From NCBI GenBank assembly GCA_016199105.1, contig JACQHI010000136.1, forward strand, positions 1 through 5,585: a DNA stretch of 5,585 bases. Direction: 5' to 3'. A program made the translations under genes and the position numbers. The notes under the pieces were generated by a model that did no database searches, was not told the origin of the DNA, and was given only the letters and a program-made list of their open reading frames with translations. Positions 5,583 to 5,585 of this stretch are shown here, piece by piece. Numbering within the stretch: the stretch's first letter is position 1; the number at the start of each line of letters is the position of its first letter. The stretch is from Lentisphaerota bacterium (lineage in GTDB: Bacteria; Verrucomicrobiota; Kiritimatiellia; JAAZAB01).

Positions 5583-5585
5583 AAA

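Overview
The window looks like bacterial chromosome from a GC-rich carbohydrate degrader. The architectures (a CBM9-like plus malectin-like protein, a cytosolic TIM-barrel glycosidase-like protein and an aldo/keto reductase) suggest the PVC group (Verrucomicrobiota, Kiritimatiellota, Lentisphaerota or Planctomycetota). That placement is inferred from protein style only; no marker gene is present.

Layout, left to right. Bases 3-581 are the 3' end of a protein with a CBM9-like and then a malectin-like sugar-binding part. A hairpin sits on its stop codon. Bases 582-914 hold no convincing gene but contain a nested inverted-repeat element (631-798) that folds well as RNA and resembles REP/MITE-type dispersed repeats. 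Next is an AT-richer islet: an intact HicB-family antitoxin (915-1106), an overlapping, internally deleted HicA toxin remnant (1103-1192), a doubtful small ORF (1137-1295) and a secreted SH3b-like protein of unknown function (1274-2038). From 2049 the sequence returns to high GC, with an aldo/keto reductase (2049-3002) followed 48 bp later by a 722-residue glycoside-hydrolase-like protein with a strong Shine-Dalgarno site (3051-5219). The last 366 bases are again AT-richer: an 18-bp inverted repeat, a possible 23-residue hydrophobic micro-ORF, and the edge of a type I-C-like CRISPR array (three identical 33-bp repeats, two spacers) that runs out of the window.

How the parts fit. The left gene and the AKR/GH pair are plausibly parts of one saccharide-utilisation neighbourhood, interrupted by an accessory islet (repeat, decayed toxin-antitoxin, secreted orphan). 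The CRISPR array is most likely transcribed from the minus strand, so its leader and any cas genes should lie to the right, outside the window. Nothing here is proven to be a new system. The best candidates for a second look are the GH-like protein (no family assigned by eye), the secreted two-domain orphan, the orphaned HicB, and the micro-ORF beside the CRISPR array.
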